Below, one piece after another: positions 9,598-18,439 of a stretch of 64,000 bases of DNA (positions are counted from its first letter, which is position 1; the number at the start of each line of letters is the position of its first letter). Source of the DNA: Streptomyces griseoluteus (lineage in GTDB: Bacteria; Actinomycetota; Actinomycetes; Streptomycetales; Streptomycetaceae). The stretch spans positions 1 to 64,000 of the forward strand of contig JOBE01000009.1 of NCBI GenBank assembly GCA_000717735.1, read 5' to 3'. The notes beneath the pieces are model-generated. The model was given only the letters and a program-made list of their open reading frames with translations, searched no databases and was not told the origin of the DNA. Position numbers and translations under genes: made by a program.

Positions 9598-10836
9598 ATG
9601 CGTCATTTCGGACACATCCCGTCCGCGACACGGGCCGGGTTGTTCCACCGCGAGCCGGCCGAGTTCACGGCCGACTCACCCGCGCGCACGCTCGCCGTGG
9701 CCCTGGGTGCCACGCTCTACAGCCCGGCCACCCGGCCGCGGCTCGCCGACGACGTGCGCAAACAGGCGGCCCGCGGAGTGGTCTCCATGGTCCTCTGCCT
9801 CGAGGACTCCATCAGCGACGCCGACGTCGAGTACGGCGAGGCCAACCTCGTCCGCCAGTTCGCCGACCTCGCCGCCGGAACCGTGACGGACGCCGACACC
9901 GCCACGGCCACGGACGCCGACAGCGCGACGGGCACCACGCCGGACGCCGGAGCCGTCACCGACGTGCCCCTGCTCTTCATCCGGGTCCGCGAGCCGCGCC
10001 AGATCACCGACCTCGTCACCCGCCTGGGCGAATCCGTCCGCCTGCTGTCCGGATTCGTGCTGCCCAAGTTCACCGAGACCCGCGGCCGGGCCTTCCTCGA
10101 AGCGCTCACCGAGGCCGAGCGGACGAGCGGCAGGCGCCTCTTCGCCATGCCCGTCCTGGAGTCCCCCGAGCTCCTCCACCTGGAGACACGGGCCGAGACC
10201 CTGGCCGGAATCGCCTCGATCACCGCCAAGTACCGCGACCAGGTCCTCGCCCTGCGCCTCGGCGTCACCGACTTCTGCTCCGCGTACGGACTCCGCCGCT
10301 CGCCCGACATGACGGCCTACGACGTCAAGATCGTCGCGAACGTCATCGCCGACGTCGTCAACGTCCTCGGCCGCTCCGACGGCACCGGCTTCACCGTCAC
10401 CGGACCCGTCTGGGAGTACTTCCGACCCGGCGAGCGCATGTTCAAGCCACAACTGCGCCGCAGCCCCTTCCTGGAAGGCCGCGCCGAGGACCTGCGCACC
10501 GCCCTCATCGAACACGACCTCGACGGGCTGCTGCGCGAGATCGAGCTCGACCGCGCCAACGGACTGCTCGGCAAGACCTGCATCCACCCCACCCATGTGG
10601 TGCCGGTGCACGCGCTCTCCGTGGTCAGCCACGAGGAGTGGAGCGACGCCCAGGACATCCTGCGGCCCGAACAGTGCGGCGGCGGAGTGCTCCGGTCCGC
10701 CTATACGAACAAGATGAACGAAGTGAAGCCGCATCGCGCGTGGGCCGAGCGCATCCTCCAGCGCGCCGAGGTCTTCGGCGTCGCCCATGAGGACGTCGGC
10801 TTCGTGGATCTGCTCACCGCCGGACTGGCCGGCTGA
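9598..10836 (+). CDS. HpcH/HpaI aldolase/citrate lyase family protein (Ter-associated C-C lyase)
   Basis: This 412-aa TIM-barrel enzyme belongs to the citrate-lyase-beta/HpcH superfamily. Visible features are VVSMVLCLEDSISD, the FIRVREPRQI strand, and the conserved Glu and Asp for Mg2+/substrate binding in PVLESPELL and RLGVTDFCSAYG. It starts at ATG 9598; the frame runs upstream to 9514 without a better start. A low-complexity Thr/Ala/Asp insertion (TDADTATATDADSATG region, about residues 95-125) interrupts the barrel and looks like a local repeat expansion. It is first in a three-gene set with the PRTase/PELOTA fusion and a HAD phosphatase. That set matches the Ter-linked pathway predicted by Anantharaman, Iyer and Aravind to make a nucleoside-like metabolite. 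Confidence 0.88.
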   Translation: MRHFGHIPSATRAGLFHREPAEFTADSPARTLAVALGATLYSPATRPRLADDVRKQAARGVVSMVLCLEDSISDADVEYGEANLVRQFADLAAGTVTDADTATATDADSATGTTPDAGAVTDVPLLFIRVREPRQITDLVTRLGESVRLLSGFVLPKFTETRGRAFLEALTEAERTSGRRLFAMPVLESPELLHLETRAETLAGIASITAKYRDQVLALRLGVTDFCSAYGLRRSPDMTAYDVKIVANVIADVVNVLGRSDGTGFTVTGPVWEYFRPGERMFKPQLRRSPFLEGRAEDLRTALIEHDLDGLLREIELDRANGLLGKTCIHPTHVVPVHALSVVSHEEWSDAQDILRPEQCGGGVLRSAYTNKMNEVKPHRAWAERILQRAEVFGVAHEDVGFVDLLTAGLAG

Positions 10837-10854
10837 CGAAGGGACGTCGACGAC

Positions 10855-13344
10855 GTGGTGTGGACCGGAACGTGGGTCGCGGAGCGACTGGGCGTCGAAC
10901 TGATCGGCGACGAGGAGCTACCGGCCCTGTTGGGCCTCGCACTGCGTCGCAACCCCAAGCGGGCGCACCTGCTGGTCTCCAGCGTGCTCGGCAAGCACGT
11001 GCCCCAGCGCCCGTCCGTGGTGTACGGCTCCGGCCTGGACCTCGGGCGGCGCGTCCGCGCCCTCCTGGGCGACGAGGAGGCCGCGCGCTCCGTCGTCCTC
11101 GGCTACGCGGAGACCGCCACGGCCCTCGGCCACGCGGTCGCCGACGGCCTCGGCCCGGCCCCGTACCTCCACTCCACCCGGCGGCCGGTGGCCGGCGTCG
11201 CCCGCGCGGGCGGCTTCGAGGAGTCGCACTCGCACGCCACCTCGCACCTGCTGCTGCCCGAGGACCCGAAGCTGCTCGCGGGCGACGGGCCGCTGGTCCT
11301 CGTCGACGACGAGTTCTCCACCGGCAACACGGTCCTCAACACCGTGCGGGCCCTGCACGAGCGCTACCCGCGCGACCGGTACGTCGTCGTCGCCCTCGTC
11401 GACATGCGCTCGCCCGCCGACCTGGACCGTCTCGACGCCTTCGCCTCGGAGATCGGCGCCCGCGTCGACCTGATCGCCGGCGCCGCCGGCACGGTACGCC
11501 TCCCCGAGGGCGTACTGGAGAAGGGCCAGGCGCTGGTGGCGGAGCACGAGGCCGCCGGCTCCGGGGTACCCGTACCCGTACGCCCCGTCGAGGCCCCGGC
11601 CCCCGTGCGGATCGAGCTCCGCTGGCCCGAGGGCATACCCGACGGCGGCAGGCACGGCTTCACACCCGAGCACCGCACGGCCCTGGAGGCCGCGCTGCCG
11701 GGCATGGCGGCCGACATCGCCGAAGCCCTGCGCACCTCCGCCACGGAGCAGCCCACCGTCCCCGGCCTGCCGCCCGCAGAGCCCCGCGTCCTCGTCCTCG
11801 GCTTCGAGGAGCTGATGTACGCGCCGCTCCGCCTCGGCACCGCCCTGGAGGACGCCGGACACGACGTCCGGTACTCCACCACCACCCGTTCGCCCGTCCT
11901 CGCGGTCGACGACCCCGGTTACGCGATACGCACCCGGCTCGTCTTCCCCGCCCACGACGACCCCGCCGACGGACCCGGCGAGCGCTACGCCTACAACGTG
12001 GCGGGCGCGGGCTTCGACGCCGTCGTGGCCGTCGTCGACTCGACCGCCGACACCCCGGCCCTGCACGCCCCCGACGGCCTCCTCGCGCAGCTGACCGCAC
12101 ACGTCCCGCGCGTGGTGCTCGCCGTCGTCCCCTCGTACACGCCCCAGGTCTCCGACTCCGAAGCTCCCGAAAGGAGCTCCATGCTGCCCGAGCCCCTCCG
12201 CGGCCCCGCCTTCTCCTCGTACGCACCCGAGGAGGTCGGCTGGCTGCTCCAGGACCTCTCGGACGTCGAGCTCGAGGCGCCCACCGAGGAACGCGAGGAA
12301 GCCATCCAGAGCGGCGGCGCGCACTACGCCGAGTCGCTCCCCGTCGAGTACCAGCCCAGCGCCCGCTACCAGGAGCTCTTCCACACCGCCCTGGAGGGCT
12401 CCGCCGCCCGGATCGCCCGCGCCGTCGGCACCGTCACCGAGACCGTCCTCGCCGAGCGCCCCGGCCGCGCCCCGGTGCTCGTCTCGCTCGCCCGGGCCGG
12501 CACGCCCGTCGGCGTCCTCATGCGCCGCTGGGCGCAGGCCCGCCACGGCCTCGACCTGCCCCACTACGCGGTGTCCATCGTGCGGGGCCGCGGCATCGAC
12601 GCCAACGCGCTGCGCTGGCTCGCCGCCCACCACGACCCCGCCGACGTCGTGTTCGTCGACGGCTGGACCGGCAAGGGCGCCATCACCCGCGAACTCGCCG
12701 AAGCGATCCGTGCGTTCGAGGCGACCGAGGGCGTCAAGGGCTTCGACCCGGAGATCGCGGTCCTCGCCGACCCCGGCTCGTGCGTCCGCACGTACGGCAC
12801 CCGCGAGGACTTCCTCATCCCCTCCGCGTGCCTCAACTCCACGGTATCCGGCCTGATATCGCGCACGGTCCTGCGCGCCGACCTCGTCGGCCCCGACGAC
12901 TTCCACGGCGGCAAGTTCTACCGCGAACTCGCCGGTGCCGACGTGTCGAACGACTTCCTCGACGCGGTGGCCGCCCGCTTCGACGAGGTCACCGGGACCG
13001 TCGACACCGACGTCAAGGAACTCCTGGCCGCCGACCGCACCCCCACGTGGGAGGGCTGGGCCGCGGTGGAGCGGATCAGCGAGGAGTACGGCATCCACGA
13101 CGTCAACCTGGTCAAGCCGGGCGTCGGCGAGACGACCCGGGTCCTGCTCCGGCGCGTTCCCTGGAAGATCCTCGCCAAGCGGGGCGCCGACGCTGACCTC
13201 GCGCACGTCCGCCTGCTCGCGGAGCAGCGCGGCGTACCGGTCGAGGTGGTCGACGAACTCCCGTACAGCTGCGTGGGACTGATACACCCTCAGTACACCA
13301 GGGGTGCGACAGGCGCCGACGGCAAGGCGGTGGTGTCCCAGTGA
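10855..13344 (+). CDS. Phosphoribosyltransferase-TRSP-PRTase-like/PELOTA fusion (Ter metabolite pathway)
   Basis: This 829-aa multidomain cytosolic protein has four parts. Residues about 1-210 form a type I phosphoribosyltransferase with the PRPP loop LVLVDDEFSTGNT near residue 147. A region at about 300-470 contains the TRSP signature YSTTTRSP near residue 340. A second PRTase-like (StiP-type) domain has VVFVDGWTGKGAIT near residue 598. A C-terminal PELOTA RNA-binding-like segment lies at about 749-815 (LVKPGVGETTRVLLRR). In many genomes these parts are separate genes; here they are fused. It starts 18 bp after the C-C lyase gene and its stop overlaps the HAD gene start (GTGA), indicating translational coupling. 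I found no ATP-grasp partner in this window. Confidence 0.87.
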   Translation: MVWTGTWVAERLGVELIGDEELPALLGLALRRNPKRAHLLVSSVLGKHVPQRPSVVYGSGLDLGRRVRALLGDEEAARSVVLGYAETATALGHAVADGLGPAPYLHSTRRPVAGVARAGGFEESHSHATSHLLLPEDPKLLAGDGPLVLVDDEFSTGNTVLNTVRALHERYPRDRYVVVALVDMRSPADLDRLDAFASEIGARVDLIAGAAGTVRLPEGVLEKGQALVAEHEAAGSGVPVPVRPVEAPAPVRIELRWPEGIPDGGRHGFTPEHRTALEAALPGMAADIAEALRTSATEQPTVPGLPPAEPRVLVLGFEELMYAPLRLGTALEDAGHDVRYSTTTRSPVLAVDDPGYAIRTRLVFPAHDDPADGPGERYAYNVAGAGFDAVVAVVDSTADTPALHAPDGLLAQLTAHVPRVVLAVVPSYTPQVSDSEAPERSSMLPEPLRGPAFSSYAPEEVGWLLQDLSDVELEAPTEEREEAIQSGGAHYAESLPVEYQPSARYQELFHTALEGSAARIARAVGTVTETVLAERPGRAPVLVSLARAGTPVGVLMRRWAQARHGLDLPHYAVSIVRGRGIDANALRWLAAHHDPADVVFVDGWTGKGAITRELAEAIRAFEATEGVKGFDPEIAVLADPGSCVRTYGTREDFLIPSACLNSTVSGLISRTVLRADLVGPDDFHGGKFYRELAGADVSNDFLDAVAARFDEVTGTVDTDVKELLAADRTPTWEGWAAVERISEEYGIHDVNLVKPGVGETTRVLLRRVPWKILAKRGADADLAHVRLLAEQRGVPVEVVDELPYSCVGLIHPQYTRGATGADGKAVVSQ

Positions 13345-14300
13345 GTACGACCCCGATCACTCAGGTGACGACGACGCAGGCGACGACACAGGCACCGGCG
13401 CAGTCCACGGCGCAGGCACAGGCCACGGCGCCGGTCGAGGCGGTGAGCACGGCGGTGAGCCCGGCAGCGGGCACGGCGGTGAGTACGGCCGTGGGCACGA
13501 CGCTGGTCGCGAGCGACCTCGACCGCACCCTCATCTACTCGTCCGCGGCCCTCGCCCTCGGCATGCCCGACGCCCAGGCGCCCCGGCTGCTCTGCGTCGA
13601 GGTCCACGAGTCCAAGCCGCTCTCCTACATGACCGAGGACGCCGCCGAACTCCTGGCGCGGCTGACCGGCGAAGCCGTCTTCGTCCCCACCACGACACGC
13701 ACGCGCAAGCAGTACCAGCGCATCCAACTCCCCGGCACCGCACCGAAGTACGCGATCTGCGCCAACGGCGGGCACATCCTCGTCGACGGCGTCACCGACG
13801 AGGACTGGCACGCCTCCGTCCTGGACCGGCTCGCCGAGGAGTGCGCGCCGCTCTCGGAGATCCGCGCCTACCTCACCGCCACCACGGACCTGTCCTGGGT
13901 ACGCAAGCACCGCGTGGCGGAGGACCTGTTCGCCTACCTGGTCGTCGAGCGGGAACGGCTCCCCGAAGAGTGGCTGGCGCGCTTCGGCGCCTGGGCGGGG
14001 GACCGCGGCTGGACGGTGTCGCTGCAGGGCCGCAAGGTGTACGCCGTGCCGAAGCCGCTCACCAAGAGCGCGGCCGTCCGCGAGGTCGCCCGCCGCACCG
14101 GCGCCACGCTCACCCTGGCCGCCGGCGACTCCCTCCTCGACGCCGACCTGCTGCTCGCCGCGGACCGGGCCTGGCGCCCGGGCCACGGCGAACTGGCCGA
14201 CAGTGACTGGACGGCCCCCCACCTCGACGTCCTCGTGGAACGCGGGGTCGCGGCGGGGGAGGAGATCCTGCGCCGCTTCCGGGCGGCCGCCGCCGTCTAG
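13341..14300 (+). CDS. HAD-superfamily phosphatase, Ter-associated
   Basis: This is a 319-aa protein. After about 52 residues of Thr/Ala/Gln-rich low-complexity sequence comes a HAD hydrolase of the Cof/sucrose-phosphatase-like type. The motif I DxD reads LVASDLDRTLI. The motif II Thr region is FVPTTTRTR. The Lys and DD motifs are KPLTKSAAV and LAAGDSLLDADLL. The GTG start lies inside the stop of the upstream gene (GTGA overlap), which supports it despite the odd N-terminus. That N-terminus is encoded by imperfect repeats of GGCACGGCGGTGAG at about 13438-13500 and may be a recent expansion. The enzyme presumably dephosphorylates the product of the upstream phosphoribosyltransferase (inference). 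Confidence 0.87.
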   Translation: MSTTPITQVTTTQATTQAPAQSTAQAQATAPVEAVSTAVSPAAGTAVSTAVGTTLVASDLDRTLIYSSAALALGMPDAQAPRLLCVEVHESKPLSYMTEDAAELLARLTGEAVFVPTTTRTRKQYQRIQLPGTAPKYAICANGGHILVDGVTDEDWHASVLDRLAEECAPLSEIRAYLTATTDLSWVRKHRVAEDLFAYLVVERERLPEEWLARFGAWAGDRGWTVSLQGRKVYAVPKPLTKSAAVREVARRTGATLTLAAGDSLLDADLLLAADRAWRPGHGELADSDWTAPHLDVLVERGVAAGEEILRRFRAAAAV

Positions 14301-14311
14301 GAACCCGGGGG

Positions 14312-14524
14312 TCAGCCGCAGCAGCCCCCACCACAGCAGCCGCCCCCGCCGCCGCTCGGCGCGGGGGCGCCGACGGCCGAGCCGCCGACGGCCACGGCCG
14401 AGAGCAGCTTCACGGTGTCGTCGTGCCCGGCGGGGCAGGAGGCCGGATCGGAGGACTCGGCCATCGGACGGCTGAGCTCGAAGGTATCGCCGCAGGTGCG
14501 GCAGCGGAATTCGTAACGAGGCAT
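14312..14524 (-). CDS. FmdB-type zinc-ribbon protein
   Basis: This 70-aa protein starts MPRYEFRCRTCGDTFE, the standard N-terminus of FmdB-like small zinc ribbons, with CxxC and a later CPAGH completing the metal site. The C-terminal tail is Gly/Cys-rich (GGGGGCCGGGCCG). The function is unknown; the family was named from a putative regulator of formamidase genes. It ends 12 bp from the HAD gene, convergent with it. Confidence 0.88.
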   Translation of the reverse strand: MPRYEFRCRTCGDTFELSRPMAESSDPASCPAGHDDTVKLLSAVAVGGSAVGAPAPSGGGGGCCGGGCCG

Positions 14525-14592
14525 GGGACCAGGCTAGAGGCTGCACCCACGCGCCGGCAGCCCCCCTTCGCGGGCTCTCCCGACCGTCCGGC

Positions 14593-16005
14593 TCAATGGC
14601 CGGTGCCGCGGTCCTCCCTGATCTGACCGACGACGTGAGCGGCGGCGGCCCGTACGCCCTCCAGCTCGGTCAGGAAGTGCCAGTAGTCCGGGTGCCGGCC
14701 CTCCAGGCCGTCGACGGCCCGGTCGAGGCGGGCGACGGCTTCGTCGAGGGGCCGGGCATGGCGCGGGTCGGGAGTGGTCCGCCCGGTCATCGCGAGCCGC
14801 TGGGCGTCCCGTACGGCGAACCGGGCGCGGTCGATCTCGGCCTTCGGGTCCTTGGCGACGGCGTCCAGGCGGCGCAGCCGGTCGCCGGCGGCCGAGACGG
14901 CCTCGTCGGTGGAGTCGAGCAGCGCGCGGACCGTCGACAGGAGCGAGGTCGCATCGGGCCAGCGCTGCTCGGCCCGCGCCTTCGCCGCCTCGGCGAGCCG
15001 CTCCTCGGCCTGCCGCAGCGTGACGGCGGCCTGCTCGGGCACGTGCTGGAGGTCCTGCCAGCAGGGCGCGGTGAAGCGCCGCCGCAGCTCGGACAGGACC
15101 GGCTCGACGCCCCCTGCGCGGGTGCCGAGCGCCTCGGTGCGGGTACGGAGGGAGACGAGGCGCCGATCGATCTCGGCGGCCCGCTCGGGCAGGCGCTCCG
15201 CCTCGGCCCGTACGGCTTCGGCGTCGCGCAGGACCCGGTCGGCGCGCTGGAGCGTCTCGGGGACGCCGTGCCGGCCTGCGCCTTCGTTGAGCCGGGTCAG
15301 TTCGGGCCCGAGGGCGGCGAGCCGGGCGGCGAGGTCGTCGGCACGCAGCCCGCTCTCCCGTACGGCGTCCAGGGCGCCGCTCGCGCCGCGCAGGGCCTGC
15401 CGGGCCCGTTCGACGGCGGGGGCGAGGCGGGCGAGCTGGGTCTCGGCGCGGTCGAGCAGCGGCCCGAGGCCCTGCTCGAACCGGTCGAGCTCGCCCTTCA
15501 CCCGGTCCAGCTCCTCCTTGGCGCGGACCAGCTCCGTGCGGGCCCGGCCGGCGGTAGCGGCGTCGAGCTCGTCACGGTCGAGGTCGTGGGCGTCGACGGC
15601 GCTGATGTAGAGGTGGCTGACCTCGTCGATACGGCGCCCGAGCCCCTCGAAGCCCTCGACGGCGCGACGCGCCTCGGGGGAGCTGTCGACGGCGGTGATG
15701 GTCTCGATGGAGATGCGAAGCCCGCGCTGGGCGGTGTCGAGCTCGTAGAAGGCCGCGGCGGCGGCGTCCTTGGCGGCCTGCGCCTCGGCCCGCTGCCCCT
15801 CGCCACGCCCGCCGAACCAGCGCCGGGTGCCGCCGCCGGCGAAGGCCTGCGGCAGCAGGGCCCCGACGAGCAACGGGAGGAGGAGCCCGAGCCCGAACGC
15901 GGACGGCACACCCCCTGCCCGCGGCCCTGCAACGCAAGGCTCCCCCCGGCTCGGCACGTCACGACGCCGAACGCCGCCGTCCCCCCTCGCGTCGCTCGCC
16001 GCCAC
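14593..16005 (-). CDS. Membrane-anchored coiled-coil protein of unknown function
   Basis: This 470-aa protein has one N-terminal hydrophobic segment (about residues 33-55, FGLGLLLPLLVGALLPQAF). The rest is long, charged and alpha-helical, rich in Ala, Glu, Arg and Leu, with repeated heptads over about 75-430, as in extended coiled coils. Two short aromatic motifs (CWQDLQHVPEQA and HPDYWHFLTELEGV) break the helices and are probably conserved contacts. It starts at GTG 16005 with a purine-rich site directly upstream. I do not recognise a named family. The layout suggests a cell-envelope or scaffold protein. The neighbouring tRNA is divergent. Confidence 0.8.
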   Translation of the reverse strand: MAASDARGDGGVRRRDVPSRGEPCVAGPRAGGVPSAFGLGLLLPLLVGALLPQAFAGGGTRRWFGGRGEGQRAEAQAAKDAAAAAFYELDTAQRGLRISIETITAVDSSPEARRAVEGFEGLGRRIDEVSHLYISAVDAHDLDRDELDAATAGRARTELVRAKEELDRVKGELDRFEQGLGPLLDRAETQLARLAPAVERARQALRGASGALDAVRESGLRADDLAARLAALGPELTRLNEGAGRHGVPETLQRADRVLRDAEAVRAEAERLPERAAEIDRRLVSLRTRTEALGTRAGGVEPVLSELRRRFTAPCWQDLQHVPEQAAVTLRQAEERLAEAAKARAEQRWPDATSLLSTVRALLDSTDEAVSAAGDRLRRLDAVAKDPKAEIDRARFAVRDAQRLAMTGRTTPDPRHARPLDEAVARLDRAVDGLEGRHPDYWHFLTELEGVRAAAAHVVGQIREDRGTGH

Positions 16006-16231
16006 GTACCTCTCCCGTGCTGTGTCCGCCGTGCCCGGTCCGGTTCATTCTCCCACCAGGTAAGGACGAACACACGGACAGATCAGTTCACCCCGAACAC
16101 CGACGAACGCCAGGGCCCCCCGCGCACCCCCACCCACCACGGAACGTGACAACCCGAATCCACCCCTCCGCCCCCGGGGTACCGGTTTGCGGCACCCACC
16201 GGTCCGCCATGTAGGCTGTTGCCTCTTCCAC

Positions 16232-16306
16232 GGGTGCGTAGCTCAGGGGTAGAGCGCTGCTCTTACAAAGCAGATGTCGGCGGTTCGAAACCGTCCGCGC
16301 CCACCA
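16232..16306 (+). tRNA. tRNA-Val (anticodon TAC), CCA encoded
   Basis: The cloverleaf can be drawn by hand. The acceptor GGGTGCG pairs with CGCGCCC (one G-T), and the discriminator A303 is followed by CCA at 16304-16306. The anticodon stem CTGCT/AGCAG encloses loop CTTACAA, giving anticodon TAC at 16264-16266. The T arm has GGTTCGAAACC. An attenuator-like terminator follows at once. No integrase or duplicated 3' end was seen, so it is not an occupied attachment site here. Confidence 0.96.
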
Positions 16307-16310
16307 GTAC

Positions 16311-16344
16311 GAAGGCCCCCAGTCGATCACGGCTGGGGGCCTTC
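16311..16344 (+). terminator. Terminator of tRNA-Val
   Basis: A 12-bp inverted repeat GAAGGCCCCCAG/CTGGGGGCCTTC has a 10-nt loop and starts 4 bp after the tRNA CCA end. Confidence 0.85.
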
Positions 16345-16441
16345 GGCATGGCCGCTCGCAGGCGGGTTTGTCGCCTGTCCGGTCTGATGCTCGGGGTCGC
16401 TTTGGTTGACGTGGACCTGGCGGAGTGGATGTACTTCCCGT

Positions 16442-16981
16442 ATGGCTGAGGTGGGGGACGCGCCCGATATCGGGGTGCAGGGCGGCGAGATGACGCCGCA
16501 GCGGTACATCGAGACGAGGCTCTCGCAGTACCAGGAGTGGTACGACTCCAAGGCGACCCGGATGAAGGCGATGCATCTGCGGATGCGGACCGTGTCCGTC
16601 GTCGGCGGGGCGCTCGTGCCCGTGTTCGTGAATCTCGATCTGGTCTTCGCCCGGGTCACGGCCACGGTGCTGAGCCTGGTCGTCGTCGCCGCCGTGTCGC
16701 TGGAGAGCGTGTATCGGTACCGGGAGCAGTGGAAGAACTACCGGTCGACCGAGCAGCTCCTCGGGCACGAGCGCGTCTACTTCGAGACCAAGGTCGGGCC
16801 GTACCACAACCTGTCGAAGCGGGACGCGTTCTCGACGCTCGTCGCCCGGGTCGAGAAGGCCATCGCCAACGAGAACTCCGCGACCCTGAACGTGATGACG
16901 CTCGGCGGGCAGGTCGGCACCGATGTGCAGCGGCACGGGATTCCGGCCCCGCGGCCGCCGGTCGAGGACGGTCCGGCGTAG
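16442..16981 (+). CDS. DUF4231 domain membrane protein
   Basis: This 179-aa protein has two adjacent hydrophobic helices (about 53-90) set between charged helices, typical of DUF4231 and the related SLATT-like families. The N-terminal helix carries RYIETRLSQYQEWYDSKA, and the segment after the membrane pair reads YRYREQWKNYRSTEQLLGHE, matching the family pattern. The ATG at 16442 is chosen; ribosome-site evidence is weak. SLATT proteins are predicted pore-forming effectors in conflict or nucleotide-signalling systems. No such partners are adjacent here, so a housekeeping membrane role is equally possible. Confidence 0.82.
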   Translation: MAEVGDAPDIGVQGGEMTPQRYIETRLSQYQEWYDSKATRMKAMHLRMRTVSVVGGALVPVFVNLDLVFARVTATVLSLVVVAAVSLESVYRYREQWKNYRSTEQLLGHERVYFETKVGPYHNLSKRDAFSTLVARVEKAIANENSATLNVMTLGGQVGTDVQRHGIPAPRPPVEDGPA

Positions 16982-17056
16982 TCGCGGCGGGGTCGAGCGG
17001 GCCCCTGGGTGCCTTGTCCCTGGGGCCCGTGGTGTTTCACCCGCGGTGCTGCCGCG

Positions 17057-17506
17057 TCAGCACCACTTGTAGTCGACCTGCGTCGAGTTGTACGAGCAGC
17101 CGTCGACCCACGTGCCGGTCGACTTCCGCAGCGTCGCCGTGTCCTTGTCGTTGTTCCAGACGTACCAGCCGCGGTTCTGGAAGACGCTCGTCGCGTTGTT
17201 GGTGCCCTTGCCCGTGCGGACCGTGACGATCTTGCCCGCGCCGAGCGTGAAGGTGCCGAAGGTGTACTTGTGGTTGGCCGCGTCGGTGAGCGTCCAGCCC
17301 CGCAGGTTCACCGCGTAGGCGGTCGTGTTGCGTATCTGCACCCACTCGCCGTTGAGGCTGTAGTTGCCGCCGCGGTCCGTGCCCGGGCTGTCGTAGTAGA
17401 TCTTGTACAGGTGGACCGAGCCGGCGGCCTGCGCCTGCGCGGGCAGCAGCAGGATGCCGGAGGCGGCGGCCGCGGTCAGGGCCGCGAGCGTGCGTACGCG
17501 AAGCAT
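17057..17506 (-). CDS. Secreted lamin-tail (LTD) domain protein
   Basis: This 149-aa protein has a classic Sec signal peptide (MLRVRTLAALTAAAASGILL, cleavage after AQA near 27). It is followed by one lamin-tail immunoglobulin-like domain; the motifs GEWVQIRNTTAYAVNLRGWT and YTFGTFTLGAGKIVTV are typical of bacterial LTD proteins. The start at 17506 has GAGGGA about 7 bases upstream. Secreted single-LTD proteins are common in Streptomyces, where they may bind cell surfaces or DNA. No catalytic domain is attached. Confidence 0.9.
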   Translation of the reverse strand: MLRVRTLAALTAAAASGILLLPAQAQAAGSVHLYKIYYDSPGTDRGGNYSLNGEWVQIRNTTAYAVNLRGWTLTDAANHKYTFGTFTLGAGKIVTVRTGKGTNNATSVFQNRGWYVWNNDKDTATLRKSTGTWVDGCSYNSTQVDYKWC

Positions 17507-17632
17507 GAATGTCCCTCTGTTTCTGCCGGAGCGCCCGCCGATGGGGCCCGGCGAGCACACAGAATATGCATGACCTTCACTCCTTCCGCACAGATACCCG
17601 TGAGTTGGTCACTCGTGACCTAAAGTCGTCCC

Positions 17633-18439
17633 ATGGCCGACGAATCCCTGCGTCTCACCGTCCTCGGGTCCGCCACGCCCTTCGCCCGGCCGGACAACGC
17701 CTGTTCGGGCCATCTCGTCGAGGGCGGCGGCGTGCGCGTCTGGGTCGACGCCGGGAGCGGCACCCTCGCCGAACTCCAGCGGTACGTCGCCCTCGGTGAC
17801 GTCGACGCCGTGTGGATCTCCCATCTGCACGCCGACCACTCCGCCGACCTCCTCACCGCCTACTACGCCTTGCTGTACGCGGGACTTGAACTGTCGCTGC
17901 CCGTACCGCTGTTCGGGCCGGTCGGGATCGCCGACCGGCTCGCCGGCTTCCTCACCAACGGGCCCGACCGCAGCCCCGTCGAAAGCGCCTTCCGCGTCGA
18001 GGAGTTGTACGACGGGCATGCCGTCCGGGTCGGCGGGCTCACCCTCCGGTCGCGGGCCGTCGCGCACGGGATGCCGGCCTTCGCGCTGCGCGTGGAGGAC
18101 GAGGCCGGGCGCTCGCTCGTCTACTCCGGTGACTGCGAGCCCTGCCCCTCCCTCGTCGAACTCGCGCGTGACTGCGATCTGTTCGTATGCGAGGCGGACG
18201 GGGCGGGGGCCGGACACCACTCGGCCTCGCAGGCCGGCAGGAGCGCGGCCGAGGCCGCCGCCCACCGGCTCGTCCTGACCCACGTCGGGTCGGGGGTACG
18301 GCCGGAGCAGGCCGTCGCGATGGCCGCCGCCGAGTTCCCCGGCGATGTCGCCCACGCCGACCCGGGGCTGCGGTTCGAGGTCACGCGTCGAAGTCGTACT
18401 CCAGGACGTACGCCGACGAGTCCAGCGTCATCTCGTTGA
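17633..18439 (+). CDS. MBL-fold metallohydrolase, RNase Z-like
   Basis: This 268-aa enzyme starts LRLTVLGSATPFARPDNACSG. It has the di-zinc motif HLHADHSAD at about residue 64, a metal-bridging Asp in VYSGDCEPC and a C-terminal His in LVLTHVGSG, so the active site looks complete. This resembles RNase Z/arylsulfatase-type MBL hydrolases; the substrate is unknown. The last about 20 residues are basic and Pro/Ser-rich. They are encoded antisense to the 3' end of the GntR gene, with a convergent overlap of 59 bp, so this tail may be poorly conserved. Confidence 0.88.
   Translation: MADESLRLTVLGSATPFARPDNACSGHLVEGGGVRVWVDAGSGTLAELQRYVALGDVDAVWISHLHADHSADLLTAYYALLYAGLELSLPVPLFGPVGIADRLAGFLTNGPDRSPVESAFRVEELYDGHAVRVGGLTLRSRAVAHGMPAFALRVEDEAGRSLVYSGDCEPCPSLVELARDCDLFVCEADGAGAGHHSASQAGRSAAEAAAHRLVLTHVGSGVRPEQAVAMAAAEFPGDVAHADPGLRFEVTRRSRTPGRTPTSPASSR

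Noticed and set aside
10860..13196. A long Arg-rich plus-strand frame (778 codons) and an antisense frame (789 codons) over the PRTase fusion.
   Set aside because: Both are frame shadows of the real 829-aa protein, whose domains are clear.
16232..16306. tRNA-Val as an integration site of a mobile element.
   Set aside because: No integrase and no repeated tRNA 3' end were seen nearby.
16219..16449. A short plus-strand frame over the tRNA.
   Set aside because: It runs through tRNA-Val and its terminator, so it is not coding.
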